The notes beneath the pieces were generated by a model. The model was given only the letters and a program-made list of their open reading frames with translations. It was not told where the DNA came from and did no database searches. This document shows, piece by piece, positions 59,901 to 64,000 of a stretch of DNA of 64,000 bases; positions within the stretch are counted from its first letter, which is position 1; each line of letters starts with the position of its first letter. A program made the translations under genes and the position numbers. This DNA is from Limosilactobacillus sp. (GTDB taxonomy: Bacteria; Bacillota; Bacilli; Lactobacillales; Lactobacillaceae), in NCBI RefSeq assembly GCF_022482365.1, contig NZ_JAKVPE010000001.1:1-64000 (forward strand). Reading direction: 5' to 3'.

Positions 59901-62900
59901 TACAGTACTTCAACGTCTGTATCAACTAGTCAGAGCACTAGCATGAGTTACAGCTACAGCCACAGCTTGAGCATCAGCTACAGTACTTCGAGCTCTGTAT
60001 CGACGAGTCAAGTCAAGAGCACGAGTCTCAGCATTAGTACTAGCCAGAGCTACAGCGCAAGTTTGAGCACTAGCTACAGCACAAGCTTGAGTGTCAGCTA
60101 CAGCACTTCAACGTCTGTATCGACGAGTCAAATGATTAGTACTAGCCGGAGCACCAGCTTGAGTATCAGTATTAGCCAGAGTACTAGCTCTGTTCTGAGT
60201 GCAAGCTACAGCACATCGCTCAGCCAGAGCATCTCGATGAGCTACGTCAAGAGCACGAGCTTGAGTACTAGCTACAGCTACAGTTCAAGCCTCAGCATGA
60301 GCTACAGCACAAGCCTGGCCACTAGTTACAGTTACAGCGCATCTGTATCGATGAGTTACAGTACTTCAATCAGTACGAGCTACGTAGCCAGTGCATCTGT
60401 ATCCATGAGTTACAGTACGAGCCTGAGTGATAGCTACAGCACAAGCCTGAGTGTCAGCTACAGTACTTCGACTTCCGTATCGACGAGTCAGAGCCTGAGC
60501 ACAGTTAAGAGCACGAGCCTGAGCATCAGTACAAGCCAGGTAGTAAGCCAGAACTTGAGCACTAGCTACAGCTCCAGCACGAGTCTCAGTCAAAGCTACA
60601 GCACGAGTCTGAGCGTCAGCTACAGTTACAGCGCAAGCTTGAGTGCAAGTTACAGCACTTCGATCAGTACGAGTTATGTAACCAGCACGTCCGTATCGAT
60701 GAGCTACAGCCGGAGCTTGAGTCTTAGCTACAGCACTTCGACTTCTGTATCGACTAGTCAAAGCACGAGCATGAGCTACAGCTCCAGCAACAGTTTGAGC
60801 ATCAGCTACAGTACTTCGAGTTCGGTATCGACGAGTCAAGTCAAGAGTACGAGTCTGAGTATTAGTACTAGCCAGAGCTACAGCACGAGTCTGAGTGCAA
60901 GCTACAGCACCAGCTTGAGCGTAAGCTACAGTACTTCTACTTCCGTATCGACGAGTCAAATCATCAGTACGAGCCAGAGCATTAGTACTAGCCAGAGCTA
61001 CAGTACGAGCCTAAGTGCAAGCTACAGCACGAGCCTGAGTGTCAGCTACAGTACTTCAACGTCTGTATCGACGAGTCAGAGCCTGAGCACGGTTAAGAGC
61101 ACGAGCTTGAGCATCAGTACAAGCCAGGTAGTAAGCCAGAACTTGAGCACGAGCTACAGCTACAGTGCAAGTCTGAGTTCAAGCTACAGCACGAGTCTCA
61201 GCACGAGTTACAGCTACAGCGCATCTGTATCGATGAGTTACAGCACTTCAATTAGTACAAGCTACAGCTACAGTGCATCTGTCTCCATGAGCTACAGTAC
61301 AAGCCTGAGTGTCAGTTACAGTACTTCGTTGTCTGTATCGACGAGTCAGAGCACCAGCATGAGTTACAGCTCCAGCAACAGCTTGAGCATCAGCTACAGT
61401 ACCTCAACGTCTGTATCGACGAGTCAGAGCCTGAGCACGGTTAAGAGCACCAGCCTGAGCATCAGCACAAGCCAGGTAGTAAGCCAGAGCCTGAGCACGA
61501 GCTACAGCTACAGTACAAGTCTGAGTGCAAGTTACAGCACGAGCTTGAGCGTCAGCTACAGCACTTCAACGGTAACGAGTATCTCAATTAGTCGGGTTCA
61601 AAGCACGAGCTTGAGCCAGAGCTACAGCCAGAGCTTATCTATCAGTTACGTCAAGAGCACGAGCCTGAGCATCAGCTACAGCAACTCGCTCTCACTCAGC
61701 TACGTACAAAGCGAATCTGCATCGACCTCGCTTGTTAACTCGATCGTCACTCGGCCTGTTGAATACGTGGATGTCGACAACGGCAACTCCATCATGACCA
61801 ACCTGGCTGACTCCGTAAGTGGCAAGATTGGTACGAGTGTTTCCTACACTACCAAGTCCTTGCCAACGAACTACGAGCTGGTTGGCGACACTGTTCAGAG
61901 CATCACAATCAACGGTACTGATGCCTACGTTGTCAGCGTACGGCACAAGCGTCAGACTGATACTGAAACCTTCGTTCGGAATGCGGTACAACAATTCCTG
62001 AACTCTGAAGGCAACGTTGAGTCTACGCACAGCTTGTCACCACAAACCGTCACGATCGTACGGACTACCGACTTGGTAACTGGCACGTCGACTTACGACA
62101 CGCCGGATAGCACGAAGGGTGAGAACACGATCGCTGAACGGATTGCTCCAGATGTACCTGGATACACCATCAGCGACTCTAAGAACAACGGTGCAATTAC
62201 CATCACCTGGGATAACAGTAAGATCGGCCAGACGATCACTGAGCAGACTGCAACGTTCACTTACAAGCCAGGTCAGCACGAAGTAGTTGTTAACGCAAAA
62301 GATGCAGCTACTGGAGCGACACTGGCGAGTAGAACGATAACAGGGGTTACCAACCAAGTTATCGATCCAGTTGCCACCGCGAAGTCAATCGTCCCAAGTG
62401 GGTACATTGCGGCTTTGCAAGCTGATTACGCAGACGATTACCAGTTAAACACAGAATTCACTAGCCACTGGGCAAACGGCTATCGGTTGCTTGCTGAGGG
62501 GAACGCCACCGAGTTCAATTACTACGTCCAACAAGGGATGGTCAACAGTACTGAAACCAGGACGATCACGCGGACGATCAACGTCACGCTGCCTGGCAGC
62601 ACCATGACCTCGACGGTTCAATCCGTCACCTTCACGCGGACGGTCACGGTTAACGCCGTCACTCACGAAAGCACATCAGCAACCAAATGGACGGCTACCA
62701 GCACGACCTGGCCAGCCTACACTGTCCAGACGGTCACCGGCTACACGCCATCGATTACTACTGATGGCGCAACCGCAACCGATGTTCCAGCAGTCGGCGT
62801 TACGCCTGAAACTAAGGACTCTGTCGTCGACATCACCTACGAGGCGAATGCTGAATCAGCAACCATTGAATATGTCGATGATGACAACAATGGCAGCTTA

Positions 62901-64000
62901 GTTGGATCAACCATTATCAGAGGGTCTTACAGCACCTCAGCAAGTACCGGGGTCACCACTTACGTTAGTGGCTTGACTGGATATAAGGGCTTGAAGGATG
63001 CTTGGAAACAAGTCGGTACGTCACCAAGCACCTACACCTTCACGGATGATGCTAACCAGACGATTACGGTTCACCTGAAGCACAATACTACCAGTCGGAC
63101 TACTAGTGGGACGTACGTACGTCAATGGAGAGCTTATAAGGCGGATCAGAACGGTATTAAGGAAAGCAGCAACTCGATTGCTTCTGAATCGCAAAAAGCA
63201 ATCATCACTGTTACTGGTAGCGTTGACCGGGTAACTGGGTCAGTAACTCACTCAACGACCATCGTTTACAATGGTCAGTCAGTTGACGAAATTCCATCAT
63301 TGGGCAAGATAAGCACGAATAAGTCTCTTCAAGAAGCCTTAGGTGGGACTTTGAAGGAATACACGTACTCAGACGGTAGCAGCAACTCTATGACGACTAC
63401 CGATGGTGACTACAACACATCTATTTCTTACGATTCATCATTCGATCAGGCAGTTACCCCGGATAACACTGTTCAGTACAAGACAGATGATGATTGGCGG
63501 GACCTTATCCTTGGCACTGATGGGTTGAACATGAATAACATTTTCTATGATGTAATTTGCAGACCACACCAATACAACAACACTGTGAAGATTGTTGATA
63601 AGAGCGGTAATGTCTTGGCAACAATTACTGACGACAACTTCTACAATACGAATGTTGCTGGAAATGTTAACTATGCAAACGATCCGAACCCGTACAACAA
63701 ACACACAGCGGTTATTGTTAAAGGTAACGAGGAATTCCAAGACAAGAACGGTGTCACTGGTTTCTACAACCAGAATGTCAACCTTACGAATGCGCAAAGC
63801 GAGCTGACCAAGCTGCTTAACAGTGGCTGGAAGTTCGACCACGCCGACAATGGCATGACCGTCACGAACGGCACCATCCAGGCAATTACTCAGCCAAGTG
63901 GCGACCAGACGTGGACGATCACGCTGGACTCCAACCTGATGATTGGTTCTGAAAACAAGACCTACGAGCGGACGATCAACTACTTCACGCCACGTGAAGA
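41916..64000 (+). CDS. Giant serine-rich repeat adhesin, continuation in the shifted frame (open at window end)
   Basis: About 7,361 codons with no stop seen in this frame in any row sampled. About 41,916-61,735 is serine repeat; 61,740 onwards is a set of Mub/MucBP-like domains: [13 protein letters not shown]..., [23 protein letters not shown]-type strands, then [20 protein letters not shown] (Muc_B2-like), [20 protein letters not shown] with [13 protein letters not shown] (MucBP-like), and [13 protein letters not shown]. No LPXTG or stop occurs before the window edge, so the C-terminus is unknown. No start codon with ribosome site follows the lesion, so expression would need the intact frame. 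Domain families are by eye. Confidence 0.8.

Larger units (their letters stand above)
40492..61735 (+). repeat. Serine-rich repeat region, about 21 kb
   Basis: S-x alternation, where x is A, T, L, V, Y, S or Q, with Tyr every 8-12 residues (SYSAS, SYSTS). Zones differ: 40.5-42.5 kb diverse; 42.5-48 kb with [14 protein letters not shown] and LNSQSASIS modules; 48-53 kb with [14 protein letters not shown] and SQVVSS modules; 53-61.7 kb with VSMSYS, SYVKS and STSRS modules. 6-nt periodicity at DNA level. Confidence 0.93.

Noticed and set aside
60366-60959. Minus-strand open frame of about 197 codons in the serine repeats, and similar ones at 47094-47357 and 59454-59663
   Set aside because: The reverse complement of AGY-x repeats is free of stops by composition; no ribosome site and the product is a low-complexity mirror ([12 protein letters not shown]).
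40492-61735. CRISPR array
   Set aside because: Repeats are in-frame coding S-x units without unique spacers of constant size.

Overview
The window looks like a low-GC-phylum lactic acid bacterium with rather GC-rich coding DNA, most likely a Limosilactobacillus. Evidence: the 16S/23S/5S genes read as Lactobacillaceae; the gene orders murI-rdgB-phosphoesterase, comGA-G followed by a YtxK-like methylase and ackA, and spx-mecA-coiA-...-relQ-nadK-rluD are typical of Lactobacillales/Bacillales; and the window ends in mucus-type surface adhesins. From memory the 16S variable regions resemble the pontis/panis/oris group of Limosilactobacillus, but the species call is not secure.

Layout. 1-19,962 is core chromosome: a YslB-like protein, glutamate racemase, RdgB pyrophosphatase, two Cof-type HAD phosphatases flanking an organophosphate antiporter, a small MscS channel, two envelope/stress-type small proteins, ccpA with a cre-like site on its promoter, yebC, a complete seven-gene comG pseudopilus operon, a YtxK-like methylase with a probable CTG start, ackA, a phosphoesterase, and a yutD-HAD-DUF1461 run convergent with dedA. 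20,236-27,224 is an rRNA operon with three tandem strong promoters, followed without a break by 19 tRNA genes in which the fMet-Asp pair is present twice. 27,281-34,977 holds a regulatory and competence block: an HmoB/TRAP-like protein, spx, mecA, coiA, a C69 dipeptidase, a YjbH-like adaptor, relQ, nadK and an rluD-type pseudouridine synthase.

From 35,098 the window turns accessory. A complete IS30-family element with 11-bp terminal repeats is followed by an AT-rich gap and two tandem adhesin genes. The first is a 911-residue YSIRK/LPXTG protein with MucBP/Mub-like domains and a PTSQ stalk. The second starts at 39,622 and is still open at 64,000. It encodes an atypical long signal peptide (degenerate KxYKxGKxW motif), a short Q/N/S-rich region, about 21 kb (about 7,000 codons) of tyrosine-punctuated serine-rich repeats, and then Mub/MucBP-like domains. 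A single -1 nt lesion near 41,915 breaks the reading frame early in the repeats, yet in every row I sampled the following 22 kb stays open in the new frame.

How it fits together: comG and coiA supply DNA uptake and recombination functions and share an unusual leader motif; Spx, MecA and YjbH form the ClpXP/ClpCP adaptor network for redox stress and competence; ackA and ccpA link to carbon overflow control; RelQ makes (p)ppGpp. The giant serine-rich adhesin with its repeat zones and frame lesion is the most unusual object in the window.
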